DNA from: Eustoma russellianum
Taxonomy: Eukaryota; Streptophyta; Magnoliopsida; Gentianales; Gentianaceae
DNA: 64,000 nucleotides
Assembly (NCBI GenBank): GCA_036186865.1
Contig: AP025062.1
Location: 11,767,685 to 11,831,684, forward strand
Direction of reading: 5' to 3'
The notes below the pieces were generated by a model. That model was not told where the DNA came from. It saw nothing but the letters and a program-made list of their open reading frames with translations, and searched no databases. Shown here piece after piece: positions 10,391 through 22,134 of this stretch. The position numbers and the translations under genes were made by a program. The first letter of the stretch is position 1. Each line of letters opens with the position of its first letter.

Positions 10391-12104
10391 GTGGTTTGAC
10401 ATTTTATCCTCTTTTCATGTCAAGTGACCACTAATTATCTTGTGCTTATGAAATAACTTATTAGTCATCACCTACACCTTTTTCCTATGAATGTCCAGAT
10501 TTCATTCCTCTTTTTGAGTCCTCTTTGCACCATGTCAAAACAGTGGGTAGTTTGTTCACAACCACTAGCATACTTGCTCACAAAAGATGTTCTTTCTTGG
10601 ATTCAACTCACCTTCGTCTTCATTCTTTAGGCCGAAATTTAGGTGATACCAAGAACACATTTTCACAACACTTATTTAAGCATACAACACATTCAAGTAC
10701 CATTTTATTCCAATCTTAACCAAACAACCTCATAAAACTCACATTTAACACATGCATGCTTTCTTAGGTCTTCACAAGTTTCATCCAAGAGTTAATCTAG
10801 CCTAGAATTACTTGGGTGGACCTTAATTCATCTTAAGACAGCCCCATTTCACATTTCATGTAAGAAAAGATTGCATCTTTGAAGGAATTAGTCACATGCA
10901 AGATAATGTTCTTAAGAAATCACTAAGGTACAATCATGAACTTAGTGTTTTCTTCTAAAGTTCACATCTTAGGAACATCTAGCCATTCAAGTCACTAATT
11001 CTTTAAATAAATCATGAGAAATCATTGTATACTTGCCTCTTCAAGCTAAAGCTCTTGTCTTTGCTTGGTTATGGAGTGAGTTGAGTTGGAATCCTTCCCC
11101 TCCTACACCCTTGAGCAAACGGTTGGGATGATGAAGAAGAGGAGAATGTTAGTTGTTATTTCCATGATGAAAATGAGGCTATTTTGAGTTTAGGTTTTCT
11201 TACCAACTTGAATCTTGAATGGAGGTTGAGATGAATTCTCCCCACAAAGAAGCTAATCCCTCTTGGTAGTTTAAAAATCTTCACCTAGTGACCTCTTGGG
11301 GGTCACGGTTTCCACAAGAAAAAGGGGCACTAATATGAGCTTCATTATCTTGTCATGAAGAAGTTACTTAATGGACTTAGAAGGAACTTACCTATACACT
11401 TCTTGGCTTGAAGATGGAACTTGAAGGAGATCTTCTAGCCTTCAAGAATGGAGGCCGAAAGTTTGTGTGTGGAGAGTGGAATAAAATTTTCTAAGTGTTG
11501 CTTGTTTAAGTGTTGCCTTCAAGATAATATGAATGTAGGGTTTAGTCTTGCATACTTAGAAGATATAAGGGGAGAGGGGAGGGGTGTGGCCGGCTGCATG
11601 GTCAAAAAAGGGGAGGGGAGACAAAACTTTGTCAAAAGTTGGGAAAGATGGTCTTGCATGCTCCCTTTTCTTCTTTATTTTATTATTTGTTTTGCATGCC
11701 TTGTCTCCTTCTCCTTTTATTTAATTAGTTTATTGCATGCATGTCTTATTTAATTTAGACTAGGGTTTAGGTGGCTTCTAGAAGCCCTTGGCCGAAAATT
11801 TGGGTTTTGGGAGGGGTTCTTTGGAAAATTTTGATTTTTTTTCTTGTATTTTTCTTTAATTCATGTGTTATATTGTTTTCTTTGATTTATTGTTTTCCAT
11901 GATTATCATATGTATGTATATTGTAGGATGTACAATGTGTAAGTCTCTTAAACATATATTAGTGTACCTGTATCCGCATATATGCATATATATATATATA
12001 CACGCCTATGTGTACATATTGCATATACTCCCTTTTCATGTACACATATATATATACACGTGCATGATAATATATCTATATGCACGCCTATTTGTACATG
12101 CATT

Positions 12105-12107
<3 letters not shown>

Positions 12108-12164
<57 letters not shown>
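12108..12164. repeat. (TA)n microsatellite
   Basis: An uninterrupted TA run. The matching place in the other LTR of A (about 21563-21577) has only a few TA units, so the tract expanded after insertion (or was mis-sized in assembly). It explains the tyrosine-isoleucine ORFs read across it on both strands, which are not genes. Confidence 0.95.
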
Positions 12165-12172
<8 letters not shown>

Positions 12173-12429
12173 ATGTATACGCATATAGGTACGTATACAT
12201 TTCATACGCATATATCATATACACGCACATACATATATAGTGGTATGTATTGTTCATATATTTCGTGTATCACTTTCTTGAAATCCTCTTATTTAATTAT
12301 TTAGTATCATCTTCGAAGTATTTAAGTAAAGAGGGTTAAGCTAGCTTAAGTAACACGCGCTTAAAGAAATTATCGCTTTCATTCCGTCACTTGTTCATAG
12401 TTCCAAGTACATGTCGTTGGGGTACAACA

Positions 12430-12442
12430 TCCTCCCCCCTTA
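12430..12442 (-). other. Polypurine tract of element A
   Basis: TAAGGGGGGAGGA on the coding strand, directly before the 3' LTR start TGTTGTACCCC. This is the expected plus-strand primer. Element B has TAAGGGAGGAGGA at 46538-46550. Confidence 0.85.
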
Positions 12443-12471
12443 TCATAAGTTTCGTCCTCGAAACTTCAGGA

Positions 12472-14997
12472 CTAGCCAAAAAGGTGTGGATATCTACTCC
12501 TCATGTCTTCCTCCGTTTCCCACGTTGCTTCGGCTTCCGAATGATGCTTCCATTATACCTTCACCATGTGTATGGTTCTCTTTCTTAAGGCTTTTTCTTT
12601 CCGATCAACGATCCTTAAGGGTTCCTCTTCGTAAGATACATCATCTTCAACCTTCAACTGTTGGTTCTCAAGAATGTGACTAGGATCATATACATATCGG
12701 CGAAGTTGAGATACATGGAATACATCGTGCAACTGAGAAAGAGATGGTGGCAACGCCAAGCGGTATGCAACTTCGCCCACTCTCTCAAGTATCTCATAAG
12801 GTCCAACGAATCTTGGGCTTAGCTTTCCTTTGATGCCAAATCTTTTAACACCTTTAGTCGGAGAAACCTTTAGAAAAACTTTCTCTCCTTCTTGGAACTC
12901 CAAAGGTCTTCTTCTTTCGTCTGCCCATGTCTTCGTTCTATCTTGTGCTGCTCTTAGTCTTTGCTGGACAAGCTTCACCTTTTCTCGTGTTTGCTCAACA
13001 ATGTTGGGTCCCGCATAGATCTTGTCTCCAATCTCATCCCAATAGAGTGGGGATCGGCATTTTTGTCCATACAACGCTTCATATGGTGCCGTCCCGATAG
13101 ACCTGTGGAAGCTATTATTATAAGAGAATTCAACGAGCTTAAGGCTTCTATCCCAGCTTCCTCCGAAATCAAGGATGCAAGCGCGGAGCATATCCTCAAG
13201 GGTTTGGATTGTTCTTTCTGATTGTCCATCTGTTTGAGGATGAAATGCGGAACTCATTCTAATCTCTGTGCCCATTGCCTTTTGCAAGGCTGTCCAAAAT
13301 CTTGAAGTAAATCGCGGGTTGCGGTCGCATACAATACTTATGGGCACTACATGCAAGCAAACGATTTGGTCAATATACATAGAGGCCAACTTCTCCATGG
13401 GTGCCTTAATTGTCATGGCCAAGAAGTGAGCAGACTTAGTCAAACGATCCACAATCACCCATATAGCATCATTCCCATGCTTAGTCTTGGGCAGATCGGT
13501 TACAAAGTACATGGTGATGTGATCCCATTTCCATTCCGGCACTTGTAAGGGTTGCAATAATCCAACGGGTCTTTGGTGCTCGGCTTTCACTCTTTGACAA
13601 ATTAGACATCTCCCGACAAATTCTGCTATTTGATTCTTCATACCGGGCCACCAAAACTTTTGCTTGAGATCTTGGTACATCTTATTTGCTCTAGGGTGTA
13701 TAGACAATCGAGAATTATGAGCTTCCATCAAAACTTCATCTTTAAGTCCTTTGCTTTCGGGGACACACAACCGTCCTCGATACCATAAACTGCCATCGTT
13801 GCGAACTTCAAAGCCATCTCGTGGCTTATCTTTCATCCTTTCTTTGATTTTCCTCAACGCTTCATCATTCCCTTGAGCCTCTTTGATCTTATCAATCAAT
13901 GAAGGAATAAGAACTAACTTGGCGAGCACCTCATCTACTGAGTCAACTTCTTCTAAGCCGAACTCTTCCATGTCTCGCTGGAGAGGTGGTTGCCGTGGGT
14001 GACTTGCTTTCCGACTTAATGCATCAGCAACCTTGTTAGCTTTTCCCGGATGGTATTGAATGGAAAGGTCGTAATCCTTTATTAATTCCAGCCATCTGCG
14101 CTGCCGCATATTAAGCTCCTTCTGGGTAAAGAGGTACTTTAGGCTCTTGTGATCTGTAAAAATTTCACACCGTTCGCCATACAAGTAATGCCTCCATATC
14201 TTTAATGCGAAAACCACTGCAGCAAGTTCAAGATCGTGGACAGGATAGTTTTGCTCAAATGGTTTCAACTGTCGGGATGCATAAGCTATCACTTTGTCAT
14301 TCTACATAAGAACACATCCGAGACCATTCTTCAAAGCATCACTGTATACTACATACTTCTCACCAGGGGTGGGCTGAGCTAGGATAGGTGCGGACGTCAA
14401 CTTTGCTTTTAGCTCCGAGAAACTCCTTCCACATTCAGCACTCCACTCGAACTTGGTTTTCTTTTGGGTCAATCTGATGAGAGAAACAACTATCCTCGAG
14501 AATCCTTCAACAAACTTTCTATAATATCCGGCCAGTCTGAGAAAACTTCTTACTTCTGTAACATTGGTGGGCCTGGGCCATTCTGTGATAGCTTCAATTT
14601 TCTTAGGATCTACTGAAATCCCATCTTCTGAAATCACATGACCAAGGAAGGATACACTTCGCAGCCAAAACTCGCATTTGCTGAACTTGGCATATAACTG
14701 TCTCACTCTTAGAATATTTAGGACTGTCCTCAAATGGGTTGCGTGGGTCTCTTCGTCGGGTGAATATATCAAGATATCGTCTATAAAGACCACCACAAAT
14801 TTATCCAGCTGTTCTTGGAAGATTCGATTCATGAGATCCATAAAGGCGGCAGGGGCATTGGTCAGACCAAAAGGCATGACTAAGAACTCATAGTGTCCAT
14901 ATCGGGTTCTGAAAGCAGTCTTAGGGACATCTTCCGCCTTTATCTTCAACTGGAAGTACCCAGATCGTAGGTCAATCTTACTAAAGATTCGAGATCC
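12472..14997 (-). pseudogene. pol: Element A pol exon 3: RT core, RNase H, integrase, chromodomain
   Basis: Starts GSRIFSKIDL after the RT intron. RT shows FIDDILIY near 14781 (the catalytic Asp pair) and PFGLTNAPAAF. RNase H shows TDHKSLKYL and YHPGKANKVADALS. Integrase has the HHCC zinc module (IHPRANK...CLICQ) and a catalytic core where the first Asp is replaced: ITMYFV instead of the ITMDFV of element B (codon 13507-13509). The final part is a chromodomain (VSYEEEPLRIVDRK ... ATWETEEDM), placing it with Tekay/Del chromoviruses. In-frame stops: TAG at 14304-14302 (CAG in B) and TAA at 12555-12553 (CAA in B). Natural stop at 12472. Confidence 0.92.
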
Positions 14998-15072
14998 CTG
15001 CATTAAGATACTTTAGGTAGGGTTTTGGTAAAGATTTAAATCTTACTCAAGTTATACTTATGATTTACTTAC
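14998..15072 (-). other. Putative spliceosomal intron inside RT of element A (75 nt)
   Basis: Upstream coding ends ...LFDQLR at 15073, followed by GTAAGTAAATC. The segment ends TTAATGCAG and coding resumes at 14997 with GSRIFSK. Both sides are RT sequence that is normally contiguous in Ty3/gypsy elements. The split falls between codons, and read-through gives a stop after four codons. The same segment, same length and phase, is in element B at 49107-49181. Unspliced RNA would give a truncated RT. Confidence 0.75.
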
Positions 15073-15914
15073 CCTGAGCTGGTCGAATAAGTCGTCAATC
15101 TGGGGCAACGGATACTTGTTCTTTATGGTAATTTTGTTGAGCTCCCGGTAGTCGATGCATAAGCGCATACTTCCATCTTTCTTTTTAACGAATATCACCG
15201 GAGCACCCCATGGTGAAACACTGGGGCGAATAAGTTTCTTCTCTAACAGTTCGTGTAACTGTTCCTTTAATTCCTTTAGTTTAGCAGGTGCCATGCGATA
15301 AGGGGATTTCGATATGGGTTCCGCTCCTGGAACAAGGTTTATTTCAAAAGCGATCTCCCGATCAGGAGGTAGTCCAGGCAAATCATCAGGAAATACATCA
15401 GAGTATTCTTTAACAATTGGAACTTGTGCAAGGGTAGGGCCTTCTTGCTCAGCACTTAGAACATAAACCAAGAACCCTTCATGACCCTTCCTTAATGCTT
15501 GGCTGGCACGAGTTGCGTTAACAAAGACTTTCTTAGATGGTTTCTTTAATTTGGCTCCTCCTTGGAATGACATCTCTTCTCGAGCTGGGTCCTTAATGAT
15601 AACCTGCCTGCTTCGGCAGTCAATGTGAGCATGATTCTTTGAAAGCCAATCCATTCCAAGTATCACATCAAAATCACTCATGGATATGGGGATCAAATTG
15701 GCTTCAAACATCTGGTCATTAAATTCGAGCGCACAATTTCTGAACATATGATGGGAAACAAGCACCTGATCGCCAGCTGCTTGTACTCTATAAGGTGAAT
15801 CTAATCGGATTGGGTCATGATCGACATTCTTAGCAAACTTCCTTGAGATAAATGAGTGGCTAGCGCCACTGTCGAACAACACATTTGCAGGTATGCTACA
15901 CACTAATATAGTTC
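15073..15914 (-). pseudogene. pol: Element A pol exon 2: protease and RT N-terminus
   Basis: Encodes an aspartic protease domain with the active-site motif FDSGASHSF, then a linker and the RT start with MRLCIDYRELNKITIKNKYPLPQIDDLFDQL. No stop is present in this exon. Joined in phase to gag through the 15915-15996 intron and to the RT core through the 14998-15072 intron. The RT/protease order and motifs are normal for Ty3/gypsy. It is called a pseudogene because the element has stops elsewhere; the exon itself looks intact. Confidence 0.88.
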
Positions 15915-15996
15915 CTGAACCATGCACATTTTACTAAGCAATATGACAGACATGCATAAGTGAAATGTATTGAAGGCATAAAACTTTAAATCTTAC
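15915..15996 (-). other. Putative gag-protease intron of element A (82 nt)
   Basis: Gag coding ends with VVN and one further base (15997), then GTAAGATTT. The segment ends GCATGGTTCAG and coding resumes at 15914 with TILVCSIPAN. The joint is phase 1, and the shared codon becomes Gly. Unspliced RNA stops four codons on. Element B (50023-50104, 82 nt) and element D (63735-63813, 79 nt, a different donor GTATTTTC) have it at the same codon and phase, which argues against chance. Confidence 0.8.
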
Positions 15997-17158
15997 CATT
16001 CACTACATCAGCAGTCTCCTCGACATCAGCATCTGTCATAGCGTGCACTCTTCCATTTGTACGGGGCCGCTGGCTCTTTTGTTGTTGCTGCGGCTGCGCT
16101 CCTTTTTCTGGACAATCTTTAATCATGTGGCCATCTTTGCCGCATCCAAAGCATTTTTCTGTTTTCCACCTGCACTCACCCACATGCCTCTTCTGGCAGT
16201 GAGAGCATACCGATATTGCTGGCTGTTGAGATGAAGTCTGATTCTTCTGCTGATTATTTTAATTTTGCTTGCGGTGCTGATTCTGTCCTTGACGAACTGA
16301 TCCTCTGAAATTCTTCTTCGCCACTTTCTTATATTTCTCATTTCCGGTCCCTTGTCTTTCTCGTTTCTGGCCCACGTCATCTCTTCGGATAATATCTCTC
16401 TCTATGCGGTAGCATGCATCTAGAAGTGCTCCAAAATTGGTAGGATTTGCATTTACCAACCACGTCCTAATCCTCGGATTCAGACCTCTTTCGAACTTTA
16501 GCATTTTCGTCTCTTTGTCATTCATTGTAACGAGCTGAAACCTCCCAAGTGCAATGAACTTATTTGCGTACTCCGCTACTGTCATGCCCGGCTCTTGCTT
16601 CAAAGATTCAAATTCATGTCTCTTTTGTAATTTGACAGATGGGGGAATATAGAACTTATGGAATTCTTGTAGAAATCTCTCCCAAGCAATCGGTCTGGGC
16701 AAAGGCTGCAGATTTGTCTTCCACCATTGATTGGCCTCACTGATCAAGAAAGGTCGGATGGCCTGAGCTTTCATCTTCTCTGGGGCTTGAATTAGCTCAA
16801 AACAGTTTTCAACTTCATCTAGCCACTTTTCTGTGATATCAGGGTCTGGCTTTCCATCAAACGGGGGTACGTTAGCCCTCTTGAGCTTCTCAAAATAGTA
16901 TTGGGCATCCCTTACTGGCTGATGTGCCTGAGGTGGAGCATTCTGATGAATTAAGCCTTGCCCTATCTGAGTAACAACTTGGCAAAAAGCCTGAAAAGCA
17001 TTCACGTCTGGAATGACCGGAGGAACAGGTGCCTGTGGAGCTCGTGGTGGAGGATTCTGGTCCGGCTGAGGTGGCGGTGGGACCTGTGCTGGTGGCGGTG
17101 GAATGGGCTCCTGAGCAGCTGGTTGTGCTCTCGGAGGTCTGCCACGTAGTCTCACCAT
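15997..17158 (-). pseudogene. gag: Element A gag
   Basis: ATG at 17158 follows TGCAG; the protein starts MVRLRGRPPRAQP with a proline-rich N-terminus. The retrotransposon Gag domain follows (YFEKLKRANVPPFDGKPDP, ANQWWKTNLQ, GMTVAEYANKFIALGRF). The C-terminus has CSHCQKRHVGEC and one CCHC knuckle CFGCGKDGHMIKDC. An in-frame TAA at 16261-16259 replaces the CAA of element B, so the knuckles are cut off from the start. After the stop the same frame stays open to the intron donor at 15996. Confidence 0.9.
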
Positions 17159-17317
17159 CTGCACTTATGGGTTTAGCATCTATTTAGAATATCGGAATTA
17201 AAATCAATTGAATTTGACTAAGGACCAAAATCGAAAACTCTTAAGTAAAGGAGATAAAAGGGCACGTCTTATGTCATAGACTTAGCTTTCATAGTTTAGG
17301 ATTAGTTATTAAATTAC
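17159..17317 (-). other. Possible leader intron before gag of element A
   Basis: A GT (GGAG-GTAATTTAATAAC at 17317) and TGCAG directly before the gag ATG could bound a 159-nt leader intron. TGCAG-ATG is kept in elements B and D, but the donor is weaker in B (GGAT-GTAATT at 51435) and unclear in D. This is much weaker than the two pol introns. Confidence 0.25.
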
Positions 17318-17449
17318 CTCCTAAACCCGGTCTAAGTGGTCCTAGTCTAAGGTCATCATTCATCTAAGATCATGACTTAGGTCTAAGATCAAACTTAGAT
17401 TGCTAAGATCATAACTTAGTCCTACGTTCTGCCCGAAATCTAGAGCCTG

Positions 17450-17462
17450 GGCTCTGATACCA
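17450..17462 (-). other. Primer-binding site of element A (initiator tRNA-Met)
   Basis: TGGTATCAGAGCC on the coding strand, two bases after the 5' LTR end (CTACA-GG-TGGTATC...). This matches the 3' end of plant initiator tRNA-Met, the usual primer of chromoviruses. The rest of the leader to 17318 has no ORF. Confidence 0.9.
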
Positions 17463-17464
17463 CC

Positions 17465-20400
17465 TGTAGAGCCCCGCACCCGGCCTCGTCCAGATACGGT
17501 GCACCCGCCGTACTTCACTGAGGAGAGTACAAGGCGTCATGCATAACATGTGAACATCCATAACATAAGTCGTGGACTCCCATGCTATCATTCAACATGG
17601 TAGTAAAATTTAGGCAGAATTAAAACTTTTCAAATCAAACATGCATCACTAATTTACTGAGTTCCCAAAAGTAGTAGTACCACCAAATAACATAACCGAC
17701 AATCCAGAGAGTTTAAACCTAGTCATAATACAAATCGTCTTGGCAGCACAAAAGTCCTTAAGCTTAGCTCTCTTCATACTCCTCGCCTATGGATAAGGTA
17801 CTCTCGGCTCGTCCTCGATCCATTCTATCTTGGCATTCTCCGGCTCTGCGGAAAAATAAAGTGTGAGTGATAGAAATCACCCAGCAAGAATTCAATAAAC
17901 CAGCATGAAATACGTAAAGAATCATAACATGAATGTATTATCCCAAAACCTCAAATAATCATAATTCATACCTGCTCTCGGATCCTGAACTTACTTGGCC
18001 TTCGTCTTAGGCATGTTATTAGGGAATGCTATACCAACAATAACTTATAACCATTAATTGTAACATGCAACATGTACTCATGATCGTGAATTATGCAAGA
18101 TGCAATGTGTGATGTCATGTCATAACATGTCAAAACATCATGTTGGTCCCATAAAGTAACATGTCTTAAAAACAGAGTGTCAGATCAATTAACCCCGGAT
18201 CTGAGCGAGTCCAGAACAGATATCAGACCAATTAACCCCGGGCCTGAACGGGTCCAGAACAGATATCAGATCAATTAACCCCGGATCTGAGCGGGTCCAG
18301 AACAGATATCAGATCAATTAACCCCAGATATGAGCGGGTCCAGAACAGATATCAGATCAATTAACCCCGGATCTGAGCGGATCCAGAACAGATATCAGAT
18401 CAATTAACCCTGAATCTGAGCGGGTCCAGAACATATCATATCATCAGACCAATTAACCCCGGGTCTGGAGTCGGGTTAGTCGTATGCTTGGCCGGCAAAG
18501 GAATCATGAAGCTTTCTTTAAAAACATGGGATCGTAAGAACTTTTCATGCATAACGAAAAGATAGTCGCTTGTAAAACTTGCTTGCATCATAAAATCCAT
18601 GAAAATCAGTTTCATGATCATGCATGATACATGCCGTGATATGAAATGCAAGCCATGACATGAATAATCGTATGCATTCCTTATAACATATCAACATACA
18701 TGAATTTGGAAGCTAAATATTTCCAAGACTTTTACTTCATATTCATAGGGCGGTTAAGCTAACCAATTAGGTCCATTTCCATAATTCTTTTGTCACAAAT
18801 ACGTTTGGTGGAATCTTAAATACATGTCATAAAATTTCAGATTATTTCAATAGCCGTAAAGGGCTTATTTACTTACTTTCCGAACTGGGTTAGGTGCTGA
18901 AACTGAGCTGACAGATTTTACTAAAAATTCAATTGCGGCGAATCCATAATTTGTTTTCCAGAAATTCCAACTCGCCCAAGTCATAAACATGTGGAACTAG
19001 TATCCTATCGAAATTTAGCCCATTTGCATATCTCTAGGTCCACTTTCTGAGGCTGGAAAGTCGTTACTAATTTCAGGTTGGCTTCAGTAATTTCAGTTGA
19101 GCAGTTTTACCAAATAATTCATTAAAAATAATCCAGAACTTATTTTACCATGATTCCAGCTGACGTGTCTACTACACTCATAGGATTATTACCATGCCAA
19201 AAATCAGCTTTATTGGTCGTCTACAAGGTCTCTTTCCAAGTCAGTGAAAAGAGGTCACTATTCTGCTCAATCCCCGTTTTTCAGGTCTGACCAGTGTTAC
19301 CAAATATTTTATTAAACATTAACCATAGCTCATTCTACCAAACTTCCAGCTGGAACCTCTACTACACTCATGGGGATAGGTTTGTGCCAAAACTCAGATT
19401 TATTGAAGTTTCACGAGGTCCACTTTTAATACGTTGAAGTCAATGGTCAATTCTGCCCAGCTCCAGAATTTGTTACTGGAGTAGTTTTACCGCGTAATTT
19501 TTCGAAAACAATCCTTAGCTTATTTTGATGAAATTCCAACTCTCACTTGTGCTACATTTATAAGGCTAACTTTGTACCAAAAATTAGCTTCATTGAAGGT
19601 CTGTAAGATCAGTTCTTAAACCATCTAAAACGTCACCCTATTCTGTCCAGTTCCAGAATTTCCATACTGAACAGTTTCACCAAAACATTTATTGAAAATA
19701 ATCCATAACTTATTTTACCATAATTCCAACTCTCACATTTGCTAAACACATAGGACTAACATCATACCAAAAACCAATTTGATAGCACGTCAGTAAGGTT
19801 CAGTTTAAGGTCACACATCTCACTGTCCAATTTTGTCCAGCTCCAGTGGTTTGACATTTTATCCTCTTTTCATGTCAAGTGACCACTAATTATCTTGTGC
19901 TTATGAAATAACTTATTAGTCATCACCTACAACTTTTTCCTATGAATGTCCAGATTTCATTCCTCTTTTTGAGTCCTCTTTGCACCAGGTCAAAACAGTG
20001 GGTAGTTTGTTCACAACCACTAGCATACTTGCTCACAAAAGATGTTCTTTCTTGGATTCAACTCACCTTCGTCTTCATTCTTTAGGCCGAAATTTAGGTG
20101 ATACCAAGAACACATTTTCACAACACTTATTTAAGCATGCAACACATTCAAGTACCACTTTATTCCAATCTTACCCAAACAACCTCATAAAACTCACATT
20201 TAACACATGCATGCTTTCCTAGGTCTTCACAAGTTTCATCCAAGAGTTAATCTAGTCTAGACTTACTTGGGTGGACCTTAATTCATCTTAAGACAGCCCC
20301 ATTTCACATTGCATGTAAGAAAAGATTGCATCTTTGAAGGAATTAGTCACATGCAAGATAATGTTCTTAAGAAATCACTAAGGTACAATCATGAACTTAG

Positions 20401-21839
20401 TGTTTTCTTTTAAAGTTCACATCTTAGGAACATCTAGCCATTCAAGTCACTAATTCTTTAAATAAATCATGAGAGATCATTGTATACTTGCCTCTTCAAG
20501 CTAAAGCTCTTGTCTTTGCTTGGTTATGGAGTGTGTTGAGTTGGAATCCTTCCCCTCCTACACCCTTGAGCACACGGTTGGGATGATGAAGAAGAGGAGA
20601 ATGTTAGTTGTTATTTCCATGATGAAAATGAGGCTATTTTGAGTTTAGGTTTTCTTACCAACTTGAATCTTGAATGGAGGTTGAGATGAATTCTCCCCAC
20701 AAAGAAGCTAATCCCTCTTGGTAGTTTAAAAATCTTCACCTAGTGACCTGTTGGGGGTCACGGTTTCCACAAGAAAAAGGGGCACTAATATGAGCTTTAT
20801 TATTTTGTCATGAAGAAGTTACTTAATGGACTTAGAAGGAACTTACCTATACACTTCTTGGCTTGAAGATGGAACTTGAAGGAGGTTTTCTAGCCTTCAA
20901 GGATGGAGGCCGAATGTTTGTGTGTGGAGAGTGGAATAAAATTTTCTAAGTGTTGCTTGTTTAAGTGTTGCCTTCAAGATGATATGAATGTAGGGTTTAG
21001 TCTTGCATACTTAGAAGATATAAGGGGAGAGGGGAGGGGTGTGGCCGGCTGCATGGTCAAAAAAGGGGAGGGGAGACAAAACTTTGTCAAAAGTTGGGAA
21101 AGATGGTCTTGCATGCTCCCTTTTCTTCTTTATTTTATTATTTGTTTTGCATGCCTTGTCTCCTTCTCCTTTTATTTAATTAGTTTATTGCATGCATGTG
21201 TTATTTAATTTAGACTAGGGTTTAGGTGGCTTCTGGAAGCCCTTGGCCGAAAATTTGGGTTTTGGGAGGGGTTCTTTGGACAATTTTGATTTTTTTCTTG
21301 TATTTTTCTTTAATTCATGTGTTATATTGTTTTCTTTGATTTATTGTTTTCCATGATTATCATATGTATGTATATTGTAGGATGTACAATGTGTAAGTCT
21401 CTTAAACATATATTAGTGTACCTGTATCCGCATATATGCATATATATATATATACACGCCTATGTGTACATATTGCATATACTCCCTTTTCATGTACACA
21501 TATATATATACACGTGCATGATAATATATCTATATGCACGCCTATTTGTACATGCATTAGAGATATATATATATACCTTTCTATGTATACGCATGTAGGT
21601 ACGTATACATTTCATACGCATATATCATATACACGCACATACATATATAGTGGTATGTATTGTTCATATATTTCGTGTATCACTTTCTTGAAATCCCCTT
21701 ATTTAGTTATTTAGTATCATCTTCGAAGTATTTAAGTAAAGAGGGTTAAGCTAGCTTAAGTAACACGCGCTTAAAGAAATTATCACTTTCATTCCGTCAC
21801 TTGTTCATAGTTCCAAGTACATGTCGTTGGGGTACAACA
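17465..21839 (-). repeat. 5' LTR of element A (4375 bp)
   Basis: Partner of 8012-12429. It holds the micro-ORF (17787-18014), the 43-bp array (about 18179-18475), the 190-bp array (about 18900-19850) and a short TA tract. It ends TACAACA at 21839 and is followed by the duplication ATATT. Differences from the other LTR are sparse and mostly transitions. Confidence 0.95.
17787..18014 (-). pseudogene. LTR micro-ORF, 5' LTR of element A
   Basis: Exon 1 is 18014-17972 (ATGCCTAAGACG..., in-frame TAA as in the other LTR) and exon 2 is 17845-17787, ending WIEDEPRVPYP-stop. The intron 17971-17846 has a CAG-GTATGAAT donor and a TTTTTCCGCAG acceptor. This copy keeps the acceptor that the 3' LTR copy lost. 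Confidence 0.42.
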
Positions 21840-22134
21840 ATATTGGCTGACCATCTTTGTATGGTAAGTTTATGATGTGTCGGTGATGATTCAGTAGTCA
21901 TTTGATGTGGCGATTTTTGGTTTACGAACTTTTGACGTGTCGATATATTTTTTGGAAGATTGATGATAGGAAATATATGACTTGGAATAACTTGGATACA
22001 TTTATACACATAGGATGACGTGTATATGATTACTTGACGTTGATGATGTGTCGTCGAAATGCTGGGTTAGAAGAATATAGCTTGACGTCTTGAGAAAAGA
22101 AATATATATACATAAATATAAATAATTTTTTTTT

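Larger units (their letters stand above)
8012..12429 (-). repeat. 3' LTR of element A (4418 bp)
   Basis: Nearly the same as 17465-21839. The main length difference is a (TA)n expansion at about 12108-12164. It contains a terminal hairpin GTACT...AGTAC (8057-8077), the micro-ORF (8334-8560), the 43-bp array (8728-9020), the 190-bp array (about 9450-10390), a long stretch without recognisable genes, and the LTR start TGTTGTACCCC at 12429. The ORF at 11448-11753 occurs in both LTRs only because they are duplicates and resembles nothing known. Confidence 0.95.
8012..21839 (-). mobile_element. Tekay-type chromovirus element A, both LTRs present
   Basis: Ends are TGTAG...TACAACA on the plus strand, i.e. 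TGTTGTACCCC...CTACA in coding orientation. The target duplication ATATT is perfect (8007-8011 and 21840-21844). LTRs are 8012-12429 (3' LTR) and 17465-21839 (5' LTR). Inside, in coding order, are primer site, gag, intron, protease and RT start, intron, RT, RNase H, integrase, chromodomain and polypurine tract. It is structurally complete but not coding-competent: three in-frame stops and a lost integrase catalytic Asp. Confidence 0.95.

Noticed and set aside
11448..11753. 101-codon ORF, also at 20903-21208
   Set aside because: Repeated only because the two LTRs are duplicates. No similar frame in element B, no recognisable domain.
11863..12240. Overlapping 68-125 codon ORFs on both strands near the TA tract
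   Set aside because: They read through (TA)n and similar low-complexity DNA; tyrosine-isoleucine runs in several frames are a by-product.
12472..17158. Elements A and B as centromeric CRM chromoviruses
   Set aside because: The C-terminus is an ordinary chromodomain with EEPLRIVDRK and ATWETEEDM, and LTRs are over 4 kb; this fits Tekay/Del rather than CRM.
17159..17317. Leader intron before gag as a firm call
   Set aside because: The donor is not kept well in B and not found in D; listed only as a low-confidence feature.
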